Origin: Anoplopoma fimbria | Taxonomy: Eukaryota; Chordata; Actinopteri; Perciformes; Anoplopomatidae | Reading direction: 5' to 3' | Assembly: GCF_027596085.1 (NCBI RefSeq) | Contig: NC_072450.1 | Location: forward strand, 27,879,223 to 27,943,222 | Length of the DNA: 64,000 nucleotides | In this document: positions 63,584 to 64,000 of the stretch, in pieces | Numbering within the stretch: the stretch's first letter is position 1 | How the letters are laid out: every line of letters starts with the position of its first letter | Translations under genes and position numbers: made by a program | The notes under the pieces: model-generated | Database searches by the model: none | What the model was told of the DNA's origin: nothing | What the model saw: only the letters and a program-made list of their open reading frames with translations

Positions 63584-64000
63584 TTACCTCCAGATTTGAA
63601 AAGTGAGGCCAATGCAGAAGTGCCTCCAACTTGTATACTTCTTTTACCATCAGGGGGCGACTCCTCTGGTTTCCAAAGTCAGACTAATTGTTTAGAAGTC
63701 TATGAGAAAATAACCCTACTTAATACTTAATGTATTACCTCAGTAAACATTTAAATGGAGTTTATGGTCTCAATGACTAGTTTTAATTCTTCTTAAATAC
63801 AGCATGATGTTCATTTAGTAAATGATGGTCCCATTTTGAGTAAAGTAGACCATAAAGCAGGGTATGCTTAAGGCGTGGTTACCTACCAGAGCCAAGTACT
63901 GCGTCTCTATGTCCTCTGCAGTACAAATAGGATCACTATCGTTCACTGGCTGCAAAAAATAAACAAGATGGCGACAACCAAATTGCCAATCTCAAGGCTT
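63584..64000 (+). repeat. Dispersed repeat family, copy D (cut by window end)
   Basis: Plus-strand copy starting near ACCTCCAGATTTGAAAAGTG and continuing through CCATCAGGGGGCGACTCCTC, GAAGTCTATGAGAAAATAAC, GCATGATGTTCATTTAG, ACCATAAAGCAGGGTATGCT and CAAGATGGCGACAACCAAAT. The window ends inside the block that precedes GAGGCTTCAAAAC in copy A. It lies 80 bases after the MITE. Confidence 0.82.

Overview
The window looks like vertebrate nuclear DNA, most likely from a ray-finned fish of the percomorph (spiny-rayed) group. The pointers are very long and frequent CA/GT microsatellites, a Tc1/mariner miniature element flanked by TA, an L2-clade LINE 3' end with its TGTAA tail, a degraded EN-RT LINE, and several short interspersed repeats that I recognise as common in percomorph genomes. 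I recalled those repeats from memory; no database was searched. There are no bacterial operons, phage genes, CRISPR arrays, tRNAs or rRNAs.

I find no convincing protein-coding exon of a host gene on either strand. The open frames are short and compositionally odd. They come from microsatellites (Thr-His, Val-Cys or Tyr-Ile repeats), from purine/pyrimidine-rich DNA, from a 42-bp minisatellite, or from decayed transposons. The window is best read as intergenic or intronic sequence, possibly a gene desert or giant intron near a developmental gene. That reading rests on several low-repeat, mixed-composition stretches with clustered transcription-factor-like motifs, which look like conserved non-coding elements; conservation could not be tested here.

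Layout. Bases 1-6.6 kb: moderately GC-rich low-repeat DNA with a DR1-type nuclear receptor motif (4623-4635) and paired TAATTA motifs (5423-5461). 6.6-20.2 kb: interspersed repeats, large CA/GT arrays (9.57, 10.04 and 18.53 kb), copy A of a dispersed repeat (15.26-15.77 kb) and a compound tetranucleotide array (20.0-20.17 kb). 20-31 kb: mostly low-repeat DNA with several candidate regulatory blocks. 32-36.2 kb: copy B of the dispersed repeat (32.6-33.17 kb), a 100-bp almost perfect palindrome (35243-35342) and a CCAAT/X-box-like cluster (36.04-36.09 kb). 37-46 kb: a LINE tail, then very long GT arrays at 41.2 and 44.5 kb. 46.1-49.5 kb: an L2-type LINE 3' end carrying a 28-bp tandem array, a 42-bp minisatellite, a (GAA)19 tract and another interspersed repeat. 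51.5-57.1 kb: copy C of the dispersed repeat, a facing pair of long GT and AC arrays (54.1-54.5 kb) and a LINE relic that has lost its reverse-transcriptase catalytic core. 58-64 kb: a candidate regulatory block, an intact-looking 227-bp Tc1/mariner MITE, and copy D of the dispersed repeat running off the end.

No set of genes works together here. The content is transposon debris, simple repeats and putative regulatory DNA. The most unusual single object is the near-perfect palindrome at 35.24-35.34 kb.
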